A stretch of DNA of 64,000 nucleotides from Euclidia mi (GCA_944739405.2 OX123185.2:6073840-6137839); one strand, 5' to 3'; positions 20,321 to 32,965 are shown, counted from the first letter of the stretch. Program-made: numbers and translations. Notes: generated by a model from the sequence alone, not told the origin.

Positions 20321-22035
20321 GTGTGTGTTGACAATTTCTTGAGGCTTTCTCTTTTGCCTCCACTTACAATATAGGGTGCACTAAATCTTATTTTACTTAA
20401 TCTGAGACGATTGATTGATGTTGAGTAGTAGTACCTTGTTGCATGAGAGGTTTTTGTATGATAGCACGCCACAATACACCTAACAATTCGAATTATTACG
20501 TACCCGAAGCAACTGCTGAATTGTTCTGTGTGGATACCGTGTATATATTTTTTAATTTAAATAATGTCGTCATCAGCATCTTTGCGTTGTTCTGATTGCT
20601 ATTCCAAAACCTTAGCCGTGACGCCTGGGATCCACTTTCTACAACTAGGTACAGTCGAACAACTTCCCGCTAGACCACCATAAGGGCGAGAATCGCTTAG
20701 CAACACATCGTCAGTTCCAGTGCTACTTTACACGCACATTTACACTCGTATACAAAACCAGTTTCTAGTGCGCCTCGACTCTATGAGCAAGCCAAGGGAT
20801 TTTTTTTCAAACTGGTCCACAGCCGACTTGTTTGATTGAACATCGTTTCCATTTCATTCGGTTTTCTGCATCTATAGTGTTAAGTCAATTAGCACGCATT
20901 TAACAGCTCATAAGATCACCATTACGTTACGTTTAATATTTTAGGACCTAGCAGTCATTATACTCATTGTAATTTTTGCTCAGAAAATTATAGACACTAT
21001 TCGTCAGTAACATAATCAGTACAATACCTGATATAAATTGTTCTCCACGAGGTGAAACCAAAAAAAAAACATTAGGTCTCGAGTTAGGAACCTTAATTGA
21101 AATCTAAATATTTGTTTTCGAACTAATATCACAGTAATATAAAACTTTTCTTATAAGACAAACAAAAGCTAAACTTATTGTTACCAAGCAAATATCAGCT
21201 TTTATTTGATATTAAATATTTGGTAAGATAAAAGTATTTATATTGACATTCAACACAAGTAATAATTGGGCAGCATTGTCTCACAGATTCTGATTTATAA
21301 AGTGAAATGTAATACGATAAATGAATGTGGGTCGTTGAACTAAGATTGATGATTGATTGTAAACTTTAGCGACTTGTGCAAGTAAATGTTTATTTACACT
21401 TTATTTGCTGGCGGTTTTAATTACATATATACTACCCATCGGACGGAAAGTAATATTTACTACTTATATTTGTGTATCCCTTTCTCTCGACTCAATTTCT
21501 TAGCAATTTAAAAATAAATGTAACTAAAATCTACTTTATTTGAACAGTTTAGGTCTGGTCTAATCAAATCAAGCGTCAGTTTGATATATTTATCATTAAT
21601 ATTTGACACCACAAAACTCAAACCACTAAAATCTTAAAATAAATTAGAAACAAAAGCCCAATTCTAGTATAAACTTAACTTGAAGTAAGTGACAAAATGT
21701 AAGTAGTTGTTTGATCAGTTAATTGGCGGCGCTATGTGAACGGTAGTTTAGTTTGCGGTGGAGTCTTACCTCTAACTCGTTGCCTGCCTTGTTACTTAAT
21801 CTAGTATTAACGGTTCGAACTGTACAAGGGTGCTTAGGCCGATTTTTATGACGGAATTTTACGATTTGTAAAAGTGGATTGTTTTTTATAACGAGCAAGG
21901 TAAAATAATATTGTTCCGGTCAACGAGCTTGTCATGATTCGTCTTTGAAATATAACGAAACCTTTGCTTGACTGTATTAATTAGATCAATGTTTTTTCAT
22001 CGAAATAAACTCATACAAATTAGTCATGTGATGAC
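20321..22035. other. Single-copy DNA, no gene seen
   Basis: Includes GC-balanced unique stretches (20,560-20,800 and 21,720-21,850). A good donor-like sequence on minus (GAG|GTAAGA near 21,770) is isolated and not supported by a frame. Confidence 0.45.
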
Positions 22036-22440
22036 TGCCTCCGTGTCCCAGTGGATAGGTTACGGTGGCATCGTCTTTGCTTAGGGCGGTTTCAGATTAG
22101 CGTTTTATACGCGCGTATAAGCTCGTTTTTGGAAGCGCATGTAGGCGCATACAGGCGCGCCTTTTGACACACGCGCAACTCGTACGAGCGTTAACGCGCT
22201 TCTAAGCTCCTATAAAAAAATCGAGCCATCAGAATCCATGTTGACATTGACAAGATGTTACTACCGTTTCGAGTAAACACGCCGAAATATGCCCGTTTAC
22301 GCCAGTCCGGTTTTTAGAAGCGCGTAATGTAACGCGCGTGTAACCGCGTATGCTGAAACGACCGTATACGCGCAGAAAAGTAAGTACACTAATCTGAAAC
22401 TGCCCTTAGGAGGCCAGGGCCCGCGCAATAGCCTCACCAG
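22036..22440 (+). repeat. tRNA-like SINE head split by a MITE
   Basis: TGCCTCCGTGTCCCAGTGGAT (A-box region) precedes the MITE, and GGAGGCCAGGGCCCGCGC resumes after it. The head is degenerate. Confidence 0.35.
22084..22405. mobile_element. MITE with TTA duplication (PIF/Harbinger-like)
   Basis: 322 bp. Ends GGGCGGTTTCAGATTAG and CTAATCTGAAACTGCCC are inverted with one mismatch. TTA flanks both sides (22,081-83 and 22,406-08). The interior is rich in CGCGCGTATA. A TTA/TAA duplication is characteristic of PIF/Harbinger. No ORF. Confidence 0.75.
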
Positions 22441-22895
22441 GTTTGACTGAATATTAGCTTGCCACAAAGCGATATTCCATGGCTAGATATATCTTGTACT
22501 TGAAATATAATATTATATTCAAACCAATACTATGGTAAGTGATTTTTTCTGACAACCGGTTGACCTACATGCTTATATTATTTGGAGCCTTAATTAAAAA
22601 CTGTCGACGGCCTGTGTTGGTTTAAGCAAATGGATTTCCCTGTGACTCATTGCTATTGTGTAAGATTTAGGCTTTATTAGTCTCTTACAAAAGATGAGCC
22701 TTATTTAGTTCGCTGAAGTTTAGTGGAGATCGCTGTATTCCTTAAATAACTAAGAATGTTTATTCTTATACTGGGTTGTGTTCTAAAAAAGTAGTTATTT
22801 TCTGCTCAACTGTAACTTATTATATTTTAGTTCCTGGATTATATGTTTAGACATAAGCGGGGATCACTCTGTCTACACTCGGCATGACATTGTTA
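22441..22895. other. No gene seen
   Basis: AT-rich spacer between two MITEs. Confidence 0.5.
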
Positions 22896-23080
22896 GGCCT
22901 TCGCCACACTTGACGGAAATTCCGTCGCGGATCTTCCACGGCGGAACGCCTATACAAGTTATTGTATATAAATAACCAATACCAGGCACACTATGCGGAT
23001 GCTCCGTCGCTGCGATTGCTCTCAGCGTTTACCGTGACGGAAGATCCGCGACGGAATTTCCGTCAAGAGTGGCGTAGGCC
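22896..23080. mobile_element. Second MITE with TTA duplication
   Basis: 185 bp. Inverted ends of about 42 bp beginning GGCCT(T/A)CGCCAC(A/T)CTTGACGG and running into GGAAATTCCGTCGCGGATCTT, almost identical on both sides. TTA at 22,893-95 and 23,081-83. Different family from the MITE at 22,084 but the same target type. Confidence 0.8.
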
Positions 23081-23083
23081 TTA

Positions 23084-24172
23084 TTCTATGTAAACTACTG
23101 CGCCTGTTTGATCTTATATAAACACCTCACTTAAATTCGTGTCGTAAACTTTACCTTTATAATTCATTTATATTTATGTTATCATTCAAACTTCGCTGCA
23201 TATAACTTACTTGCAACTTTTTCACCTCTACCGTTTTTAATTTAAAAGTATTATAACTTATTCGTCCGCTAACTCCTATATTTCAAGGCATACTTAGTTT
23301 TCCGTCACGCAAGCACGCGCTCCTTTAGACTCAACGATTATTTAACAATAAATTATTCGGACCATAATAAATTTACATATTCAGAATCGCCCTCTGTTGA
23401 GTAGTAAATAAATTATGTTTCATTACGTTCTCACTTCGTCATAATTGAGTGGTAGGGAATATTGAATGGCGGCGTATTTTTGCTTGTTCCTCTTTGTAGA
23501 AAGGGAACCGTTATCGATATGTTTGACAATATATACTGTTTGTAAGTAGGTAGATATACTATTTTCTTCGCATCGTAGTTCTTTAATTTCTCTTTACTTT
23601 ACAGTATGTAGGGCATGTATCCTATACTAAATATAATGTCTATCGTTCTGTTATTATTTGTATTATGCCTCGCAGAGAGTAGAAATCATTGGTCAGATTC
23701 AAGATTGGCACGAACTTAAGTTCTATTAAGCATTTATCGATCTCGTGTCATTATTTGTGCCGCACACAGGATTTAATTTGACCCAACAACAGACAGTAAA
23801 ACGTGTAAATTTTTTATGTGACATGATATGTAATTGGCGGCGATGTGGAGAACATTCATGACGCCTTTGAAAATTATTTTCTGTTTTATAATTATGTATA
23901 GTATATATTGCTTGGACCAAGAATTAGTAATTTAGAGATGAATATGCTCTGAACGTTGTGACACTGAAAAGAGGTGTAGTCCAATTATTGTACGTTGAAA
24001 ATATAATGTGGTTTATGGCTCTGCACTGCAGGTGTGCTTACATTTATAGTTTCTCTCATGTATCACCGCCATATTACTCACTTAGGCTATTAATTACAAA
24101 AATATTGGCATTTAAGCTTTTTTTATATAGTACCACAAACAAGAGTAAGTTTAGTAGTATAATATAACATAA
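23084..24172. other. No gene; short retroelement end at about 23,830-23,890
   Basis: GGCGATGTGGAGAACATTCATGACGCC resembles the 3' end of the retroelement fragments at 50,895 and 61,590. The remainder shows nothing. Confidence 0.4.
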
Positions 24173-24430
24173 CTTCACGGCCTTTATCCCCGAAGGGGTA
24201 GGCAGAGGTGTATTACACACCCACATTTCGCCAGTTATGTTTAGGTCCCAATGTAATAGGGGGCGAGCCTATTGCCATCTACTGGGCACATTATTAAGCG
24301 CGCGATAATTAACATTTTTAATACACAAATAACTTCGAAAAGTCAGAGGTGTGTGCCCGGGGTACCTGCGGATCGAACCCGAGACCATCATCTCATACGT
24401 CGGTTTCGTATCTGGGCTATCGCCGCTTGT
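24173..24430 (-). mobile_element. SINE with tRNA head
   Basis: Inverted. The 3' end CACGGCCTTTATCCCCGAAG is at the left and the tRNA-derived head with B box (GGATCGAACCCGAGACC) is near 24,370-24,425. Confidence 0.75.
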
Positions 24431-25844
24431 TTAATATAAGTATACATTAATATTCACCTGAAATATATATTTAGCATGCCAGCAGTAAAGTCTCGTGAAG
24501 AATCTCAAACCAATTAATATGAACTTTCATTAAAATTGTATACGTAGTTACGTACTGAGTATTTGCCCAACACAATGAATTATAGCCCGTCACTACTTAA
24601 TATTTCTATATGGAATGTAAAAAACAAAGTCATGCACTTGCGTGACACGAACCCATGAATAAGTAAAGTTCAATGTTTAAAGAGAAATACCTATATAGTT
24701 GTTTGTATAATCAAGTATTTAGAATGCGGAGTCTTTCATGCTTAACCTTTATAAGCCAGTCATATTATTATTGTAATGAACTTACTGTACGATTTATGTT
24801 TTCATTTGTATACGTTTTTGTAATTATTGTATGAAGGAATAGTCTAGATATGCGACTTTTGCTCTTTTGTTGCTTGAATACTCCAAAATTCTTTCACTTT
24901 TACGAAATTAATAGTATACTTACGTAATACTAAAATATCTTAAGCGTTGTAAGATTTAACAAAAGACTTAAAAAGTAATAGGTAGTTGATCAGTACTATA
25001 TTATACTAATGCGTAAAGAAAAATGTCAACAAATTAATAAATAAAATATATTATTTATTAATACTATTTGGTGATTTTATAGAGTATAAATGCAATAACT
25101 TGAAAACATCGTACATATTCTTTGATTCACACTGAATAGCGTAAACTTTATTCCGTTACTATGTGTTTTCAGTACATGGCACGCGCCAAATACTCATATT
25201 TGCGGCCACTTTTTACGTAAAACCTTGTTCCACCGTGTCAAAAAAATAGCTTTATTTGTATACTATTGATCTTAAGTTCATTCACGTGTCCAATATTATG
25301 CTTTTACACATTTCATGATATTAAGCAATTAAAAAGAATACCAGTATTATTTTACCAGATTACAAGCAGCAACTGCACAAAATAAAACCAACATTTAAGA
25401 CGATATCTGTAACCGACTTGCCACCACGGAAATATATGTATCTTACCGCAGAAAAGTCCCATACACTTGGCACGTATTACTTTCAGACGCTATTCCCGAA
25501 ATCCACCCGAGCACCGTTCAGAGCGGCTAGTGTTTAAATAAATATTTGTGTGTGCTATATTTCTGTAATGGCCGCTTGCTCGGTCGTGACAACAATTTAT
25601 GAGTGGGCAAGGGATGTCAGTGGAGGGAAAATAAATGTGGCTCGAACCGCGAAAAAATGTGACCTAATTTTTATTAAATAAACCACTTTGGTGAATTAGT
25701 CATGAATTCCGTTTTAATTTATGATTTCTAGAACTCGATAAGATAGAAGCAAAGAGACATTCCGCTGTCAAGGCCGGTGCTGAAATTTAGCGAAATAAAA
25801 TTGAATGGCCTGTTGGTATACTAGTTCATAGTTTTTAGCTTTGT
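24431..25844. other. Single-copy DNA, no gene seen
   Basis: AT-rich, with a GC-balanced unique stretch at 25,400-25,640. No coding frame recognised. Confidence 0.5.
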
Positions 25845-26035
25845 ATATCCCACTGCTGGACACAAGTATCTCCCACTCTAGCTATAAGCCGGTTGGCAGA
25901 CTTCACAAGTCTTTTGAAAACTTTCAGGTGAACTCTCAAACATGCAAGTGGAAGAAAATATCGTGAGAATATAACAATATTTTCCTCCACCATTTCACAA
26001 GCGATAATTAACAATTTCGTACGCACATAGCTTCG
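25845..26035 (-). repeat. SINE of the GATGATG-tail family, diverged
   Basis: Inverted: CCCACTGCTGGACACAAG, GACTTCACAAGTCTTTTGA, ATATCGTGAG and AAGCGATAATTAAC match the body of the SINE at 60,632 read backwards. Confidence 0.65.
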
Positions 26036-27337
26036 ATTTAACCTTTAAAATAATTACACGATTGAGACACGTAAACTATAGACATCACCAATCTCATAAT
26101 ATTGTTGAGTTACGAATATAGGTTTCTTCATTCAACCATCAACGTAAATGAACATTGCTTAATTTATTGGTATACGAAGGTCTCTTAAGAAGTAATCAAT
26201 TAATTTTATTTTTTCGTGTTTACAGCTCAGCAAATTTATCTAGCAAATCGCAAATTACAACCTTGCAAGTTTTTTGTATATTGATCATAATTACTATATG
26301 AACGAATATTTAAAATAATACACTTGTGACACAAACTTAACACACTTCATCATAGTACACATTTGCAGTTATAGAAAAATACGCAAAAATAATATTGAAC
26401 CGTGAGGCCAAATCCTGATTCTGATATCCATTATCTGACAAAGAGACAAAACCCCTCAAAATTTGGGATATGGTAATGTGAAGAATATTATAAGTTAGTG
26501 ATTATTGCACATGAATAAGGGTGGATTTTTACGTTTGCATCAAAAACTCTAAAATGCGTACAAACTGTTCAACGTTATCTGCAAATCGTATGTCACCAAA
26601 TAAATAGTTAACCAGTTTTCGGTCAAAGAATAACTTGAAAAGTAGTGGTCTACTTTTTTAAGTAAGTTCCTTTCCCCCTAGTGGCATGGATCGCGTGACC
26701 GTGCATCGGCACAAACTCGGGATTTAATACATCGAACCACTTAGCCAATTATGTCGCAGTTGACGTGTCGACTCGTGATGGGTCTATTAAACCAATAGTT
26801 GGGGCATTTTTACTGCTCCGTAATTACTTTTACGTTGGCGTTTGTTTGTGTAATGCGGTTTACTAAATACTTTTAGTCAGTAAAATTAAATACTTGTTCT
26901 ATTTTAGTGTATTCTGTTTATACTAAACTTTTGTATTTGTCCAAATAGGTTTGAATGAATACTAAATTGTTAGTGGTTAGGTGAATTTCCTCTTAAACGG
27001 CTGGGTCAAATCTGGTGAATTTATGTGAGTATTTGAGTAGGTACCTTAAGCTATATGGATGGTATAGTTTAACAATTGGAACTGAAAATCAATGTTTGTA
27101 CACAGAAAGTCTCGAAAACATGGATGGAACCTAGCTACTAATCTACTCGTAGTTCTTATAAAAATGCACGACCATTCAGTAATATATTGATCTTAATACA
27201 CTTTATGACAACAACATATTGTGACGTCGCTATTGTGTATTGCGTTACATTGATAAAGTTCTGAAGTTGACGTATGACGTGTTTACCTATTACTATGTTA
27301 TTAAAAAAATCATAAGCCTGTATCTTTGACCTGGTAA
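26036..27337. other. Single-copy DNA, no gene seen
   Basis: No recognisable coding sequence or repeat. Confidence 0.45.
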
Positions 27338-27630
27338 AAGTCAGCGAAAGCCTAGTAGAGAGAGACCGACGGGCTGCTACGCAGAGAGTATTGGGTTCGA
27401 ACCCACGGCGCACATCGATGACTTTTTGAAGTCATGTGCGTATTAAATTATTGCTTGATGAACGGCGAAGGCAAACGTCATAAGGAAACCTGCATGTCTA
27501 AGAGCTTTCTCCGTAATGTTCTCAAAAGACATGTGAAATCTGACGGACCCGCACTTGGCCAGCGTGGTGGACTATGGCCTTACACTCTTAAAAGAAAATC
27601 ATGCCCAGCAGTGAGGCAGTTTATATATCA
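27338..27630 (+). mobile_element. SINE at the start of triplication unit 1
   Basis: tRNA-like head (GACCGACGGGCTGCTACGCAG...GGTTCGAACCCACGG), then ATGTGCGTATTAAATTATTG, GGAAACCTGCATGTCTAAG, GGCCAGCGTGGTGGACTATG and CCCAGCAGTGAGGCAG. Its right half and the sequence after it (to about 28,640) recur at 39,650-41,200. Confidence 0.75.
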
Positions 27631-28004
27631 TAGGTTGATTAACCTGAATTTCAATTTCTTATGCCAAGAAAAATTTAAAATAAATGTGGTTTACCGTTTA
27701 ACTTACAAAGCATAACGGTATCCATTTAGTTATCTACTTCATTTTCCTGTTTCATTGACTGCTTGGCTTAGTAATACCGCGTTGATCGCGTTATTATTGT
27801 GTTACACAATCATAACAACATTAAGAGCGTAAGAAACTGCGGGTAAAAAGATCGAGAGTAAATTAATTATATTATCGACTGATCGTTTCTCGATACACAT
27901 TGTATTGAAAGAAAGGTAGTCGACGAAGACTTGGATATGAAAAGATGATTGTGTGAATAACGTTAGTGAAAAAACAAAGTAGTACTATGATCGAAGATCG
28001 AAGA

Positions 28005-28175
28005 AAGAGTGATGTCTGAGAGTTCTCCATAATGTTCTCTAAAGACATGTGAAGTCTGCCAACCCGCACTAGGCCTGCGTGGTGGACTATGGCCGTACCC
28101 TTCTCATAGTGAGAAGAGGCCCGTGCCCAGCAGTGGGACAGTATAAAGGGCTGATGATAATGATAGCTAATACAC
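28005..28175 (+). repeat. SINE body copy, private to unit 1
   Basis: TGTCTGAGAGTTCTCCATAAT...TGCGTGGTGGACTATGG...CCCAGCAGTGGGACAGTAT then GGGCTGATGATAATG. It replaces a different insertion present at the same place in unit 2. Confidence 0.75.
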
Positions 28176-28423
28176 ACAAGCTACACTCATAACTACAACA
28201 ATATGAAAGTATCAATATTTTCTATGTGTAATATATCACTGAAACATAACTTTATGCGGTATTTGAAAGTATTTAAATGGTTTCATAGAAAACCAAGCAG
28301 GATTTAATATCACCACTTTGCATAGTTCTCCATAAAGTATGTTAACATTCCAACAGCGAAATAAATAGAACAAAACATAATTCCGAACTACACTTAGTAG
28401 AAGTTTATATTGAAAGTTCTTAC

Positions 28424-28580
28424 TTATTATCACGAGATCAACAACAGTTATAGCCAAAGGAATGCTGCAGTTGGATTCCCGATCAAAGGCGTGGCTTTCC
28501 AAATAGTTTGAGGCTGGTTTAAACTGTTTCTGCCTTGCATCCGGCAACATTGTGGAGTACAAGTTAAAACGGAATAGATT
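28424..28580 (-). other. Candidate coding exon, 157 bp, unit 1
   Basis: Minus strand. It follows an AG (TTCCAACAG) and ends at a GTAAGA donor (GT at 28,423). The frame is open from the first base: NLFRFNLYSTMLPD, ARQKQFKPASNYLESHAFD, RESNCSIPLAITVVDLVII, then one spare base. The unit 2 copy (40,979-41,135) differs at only two sites here, one silent (Cys) and one Leu/Phe, while the adjacent similar length differs at about ten. I do not recognise the protein. The acceptor's pyrimidine tract is weak. Confidence 0.35.
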
Positions 28581-28927
28581 CTGTTGGAATTGTTTATTGA
28601 GTGAGCCTTTGAGAGAATTTTAGTAATATGTATTGTATATTTATTTTTATTCCGGTGCAACGTTGCAACGTGTAGTTTAATCAAGTTATATCTAAGTGAT
28701 ACGTTGTTTCTTTCCCTTTCTTGGCTTGGGAGTGGTTTCTTCATATTTTTGTGAGTGTTTTATTCTTGTGATTTAGAACCCTGATTCGTTTTGGACTGAA
28801 AATGTACTACGCGTTGCACATTTTCAGTACTCGAATTATACTTATAGTATATTAGATTTTAGTTATTGATTATATTTATGACATTAGTATAGTATTATGA
28901 TATTGGTTGACGGCATAGAATACAAGT
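28581..28927. other. No gene seen
   Basis: AT-rich sequence, homologous to unit 2 to about 28,640. Confidence 0.45.
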
Positions 28928-29020
28928 GTCACCACCCCCTATCTTCCCGTGGGTGTCGTAAGAGGCGACTAAGGGAAAACACGATGCAAATACCATCTTT
29001 GCGTAGAGACGGAAAACTCG
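28928..29020 (+). repeat. Dispersed repeat fragment
   Basis: GTCACCACCCCCTATCTTCC and GGTGTCGTAAGAGGCGACTAAGGG, as at 19,410. Confidence 0.65.
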
Positions 29021-29034
29021 ACATCAAACCCTAT

Positions 29035-29295
29035 ACGACTGCCTCGTTGGTCTCGCGGCATAAATGTGCGCGTGGGATCGGGAGGTCCAGGGTTCGATTC
29101 CTGGGTCGGCCAGTGTTATTGGGTTTTTCAGACACGAAATTCTCAGTAGCAGCACGGAGTCTGGAAATGTGGCCGGTACGGCAATAGGCTCGCCCCTTAT
29201 TACGTGGGAATAAAGTATATCTGGCGAAAAGTGGGTGTAGAAATACACCTCTGCCTACCCCTTCGGGGGTAAAAGGCGTGACGTTATGTATGTAT
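29035..29295 (+). mobile_element. Full-length tRNA-headed SINE
   Basis: Head CTGCCTCGTTGGTCTCGCGG with B box GGTTCGATTCCTGGG (29,035-29,110). The body has GTAGCAGCACGGAGTCTGG, CGGCAATAGGCTCGCCCC, TATCTGGCGAAAAGTGGG and CTACCCCTTCGGGG, ending GTATGTATG. This is the reference copy for the fragments elsewhere in the window. Confidence 0.85.
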
Positions 29296-31874
29296 TTTAG
29301 TTATTAGTCTGTGCTTTAAAAAATATTTTTAAATTAAATGTTTCTATGGTCTTTTAAAAAAAATATTGAAATAAACTGCTTTAAGTATGTTTAAAATTTC
29401 GGCAAGCACTCACTGATACACGGTTGAAATTTTTCTCTTTTCCAGAAGCGCCATTAATGCGTACGCTTAAAAGGTGCTTTATTAAATGCATGCTGAAGAA
29501 AACGCTAAAAACTATTTGGTTTTACTTTGAACAACTATGGATTTTAAATAGTGGCGAAGTATGATTAAAACGACACAATAAATCCATCGCCTTTGTAATG
29601 AGTGATTATCATACTAAACGCGGTTCCATCCAAGACGTTTCGTTTTAGACCATGAGGTTTACTGCAATTTTGCATGCAATTTCAGTTACCGATACAAAAA
29701 TATCCATTAATAATTGGCACAAATTAAAATAATAGAAACGCCTTTATATTATCACTTGGTCCAAGCAATAACGGCTAAAAGTTTACCTAGGAGTGCTGTG
29801 TAGTGGTTGATATGGTTGCCATGGTTTTTGAATAATAATAGTTGTGCAATTAGTTCGTATCATATTGTGTTCGAAAATTCAAAAGCAATCTAAGTGAGTG
29901 CTGTCGACAAATATTTGAAAGTAATTGTCGCTTTATGTAAAGTTCAAGACCGCTGAAACTATTTGATAGATTTGAAATTAATCGATGTTGAATTTAGATA
30001 CAGAACACAGCTGTTATACGAGTATACTGATTGATTGGCTTCTGCGGAAGAACTTAAATCTTTGTCACGGCCATAGCGGGGACAGACAAGTGTGGAATCA
30101 GTGGACGCCAAAAATATCCAAACGAATTAATTTGAGAACCACACAAACAGATCTCTTTTGTGGGGATCGAGCCCATAGACCTCAATTCAGTGCCAAACAG
30201 GTAAGCGTCTGCTTCAAACAGTACGACATCAATCATATTCTCGACTAAAACTTTGTTTATTTTGAACGGTAACAAATGTACTAGAATTAAAACTAAAATA
30301 ACCTTCCATAATAGTACTCGGGACGTTGCATTTCATTGCGTTATCAAATTAATATGATAACCTCTTTTTACCATATCTTAATTTTAACATTAGCTCGTTC
30401 CACTTTAGAAATTAAACCCGAATCCGCAAGAGGGCTTTGGTTTCCCTCCGTTTTAATTAGTTTTATTTCACCATTCCGCCTTATGGCCTGGCCACGGACA
30501 ATTCGCTCCAGCGAAAATTCGCGCGACGCGACCGGCGACGCGACTTGCGACTGAATCAAATGTATAGAAATGTTCTAAGCATGCCACGCGCAGCGGCGAC
30601 CGGCGACGCGACCGGCGAATAGCACCGAGCGGTACAGCGGCAGCGGCGTGTCGCGCGACACGTCGCGCGACCAAAACAAATGTATAAATTAGTACGACGC
30701 ACGCCACGGCGTCGAGCGGTAGTCGCGGCGACTAGCACCGGAGCTGAGACAGTATGAAATTTATTGTTTATTTATCCGCGAGCATGATATTATTCTTAGA
30801 ATTTTTAGTTAGGCAAGCTATTTGGAACGTCTGGATGTTATCTGTATCTAGATAAATGTATACAGTACAAATAAAGTTGAAGTGTCTGTCTGTGATTTCA
30901 AAATACCTACCTATGTAAGTTTTTAGAAGTGCATATACCTAGTTAGTTAGATCACACTTACCTTCATAAGCTTTTCCGTATTTTAACTCAAAACTCGAGT
31001 TACAATACCTACAAGCGTCGGCTCAGTATTTCAGTAAGCATTCAGTAGGTACCTACAGAATGTTATACATTCTCGAAGCGCCTTGAGTTTGGTATGCAGT
31101 AGGTTAGATGGGTACCGAGCCTGGCGCTCGTAGGTATAAATCGCGTTCTGACCGTTTCACAGTGTCGCGACTTCATAGAACATTTTATCATAAATCTAAC
31201 TTTGGGTAATTTACATGTTTAACCTGAAATATATAGAAATGTGACCAAAACAAAGAAGTTTAACTTATATTTTTTTATTCTATATCCAAAAATTCAAAAA
31301 TTGCCTTAAATCAGTATCTTAAATATTTATTTTATGTTTATTTCCCAATCTAATCGTGGATATTAATGGATCGGAAGTAAGTAAAAGCAAGGTAATTAGG
31401 TCTTGATTAGTATCCGATCTTGAGGTTTTGCGTGTATGGTGTTCTCTAAAATTTCTGGCATCTTTATGTCGTCCTTCTTCAGAAAGCTGGCCAATTGGTA
31501 AGGGCAAAGATTGTATTAATTCGGTCGAAACCTAAAACAAAATATCTCAATTTGAGCACGTTCTAGCAGTCTGAGAGTTTTCTATCTAGCATATATAAAA
31601 AAATTAGAGATGTGATATGATGTGATTTTTTTGAAAATCGATTCGAAGTATCAATATATTGAAAATTTTTTGTGTGTTTAAAAAATGCTCAGAACTTACC
31701 AACTTCACACATCTTGAATTATTAAAAAAGCAAAATAGACAGATAAGTAACTACCCAAGACTACTATAATAATATACCTAACACTGATTAAATCTGAATA
31801 TCACTTGTAACTGTAGCAAGAAAGTTATTTGTGTGCACACAAATTATTTCAATGCATCAACAATATCAATGTAT

Positions 31875-31936
31875 CAGGAATTATATTATAGTAAATATGG
31901 GTTAGTAAACCCATATTTACTATAATATAATTCCTG
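31875..31936. repeat. Perfect 29-bp-arm hairpin
   Basis: Arms 31,875-31,903 and 31,908-31,936 are exact complements around a 4-base loop (AGTA). AT-rich. Probably a fold-back structure or precursor-like hairpin; no tail or TE end accompanies it. Confidence 0.9.
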
Positions 31937-32122
31937 GAAAACGATAACTACCTAAATTTGATGAAAAAAGTATTCGAGACAATATTACCATACCAAAAAA
32001 TCACCTGCAAAAATGTTGCAAATAAGCATTTATGATAAAGACTCGCGACACTGTGCGTTTGTATAAAGATAAAATACAGTACCTATAGTTTTCAATACTA
32101 TGGTTAGGTACACAATATCAAG

Positions 32123-32195
32123 TCTGCCTCTGTGATCTTGCGGTAGTGTAAGCGGATCATGAGGTCTCGGGTTCGATTGCCGGGTTGAAACAAAT
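32123..32195 (+). repeat. tRNA-derived SINE head
   Basis: TGCCTCTGTGATCTTGCGGT...CGGGTTCGATTGCCGGG: A and B boxes without a paired acceptor stem. Inside the 1.9-kb element. Confidence 0.55.
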
Positions 32196-32814
32196 GTGAT
32201 GAACTGCCACCAAAGTCCGTAGAATGTCGAGCTAAATTTCATAAAAAGATCTCAGCTAATGTCGTCTCGCTCCTGGTCTACACTGGTCGCGACGGCGAAC
32301 GCGTGTACCCGTTGCATGTTTTTCGCGTCGCGCGAATTGTCGCGTCGCCGGTTGTGTCGCAGGTCGCATCGCCGGTCCCCGTGGCCAAGCCGTTACGGAT
32401 CTTATAAAAGATTGTGGTCGAACAATTTTAATGAAAATATTTACACCATTAATCTATGGGAAAGTTGTTTAATTTAAGTCGAGATGGTGTTTTGACAAGG
32501 CGCTTAGCTAAAATAGTCAATCTGCTCAGAATTAGAATTGTATTTTTGTTTTATTAGAATAATATTATTTAAATTAGTTCATATCTAGAATGCTGAATTT
32601 TGGATTCTATATGCTAGGTAAAAGATTAAAGAAATTTAACAACGGATATAAGATGTTTATGTTGAAATCGATTGGAGCTTTCAGGGTCTTGCTTTGAATG
32701 CTTGAAGGATAATTAAGCTGGGTTACTTATGTTATTACGGCATAAAGTTACCATAAAATTTAATAAAGTATTGTTCCTACTCAGGAAAACATTACAAAAG
32801 TCCTTGTATATAGA

Positions 32815-32965
32815 TAGATTGATATATACTTTATTGCACACCAAAATACAGTACATTACCTATTAAAGTGACTTAAAACTACGATTTATGTACAAACGGC
32901 GGCCTTATCACCAAGGGCGATCTCTTCTAGGCAACCTTTGGATGGACAGGAATGTTGTTAGCAAT
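32815..32965 (-). repeat. LINE 3' end with GATA tail
   Basis: On minus it reads ACATTCCTGTCCATCCAAAGG, TTGCCTAGAAGAGATCGCCC, TTGGTGTGCAATAAAGTATA and then a (TCTA)-rich tail. 5'-truncated; private to unit 1. Confidence 0.65.

Larger units (their letters stand above)
30484..32392. mobile_element. 1.9-kb TTA-flanked element, private to unit 1
   Basis: Ends TGGCCTGGCCACGG and CCGTGGCCAAGCCG are inverted apart from two mismatches. TTA at 30,481-83 and 32,393-95. Units 2 and 3 read CGCCTTACGGATC or CGCCTTACAGATC across the site, showing the unoccupied state. GC-rich GCGACGCGACC repeats lie inside both ends. The interior has no transposase frame, so it is a PIF/Harbinger-like non-autonomous element. 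It contains a perfect hairpin and a tRNA-like head. Confidence 0.8.

Noticed and set aside
21740..21800. Minus-strand donor GAG|GTAAGA
   Set aside because: Isolated; no frame, promoter or acceptor could be linked to it.
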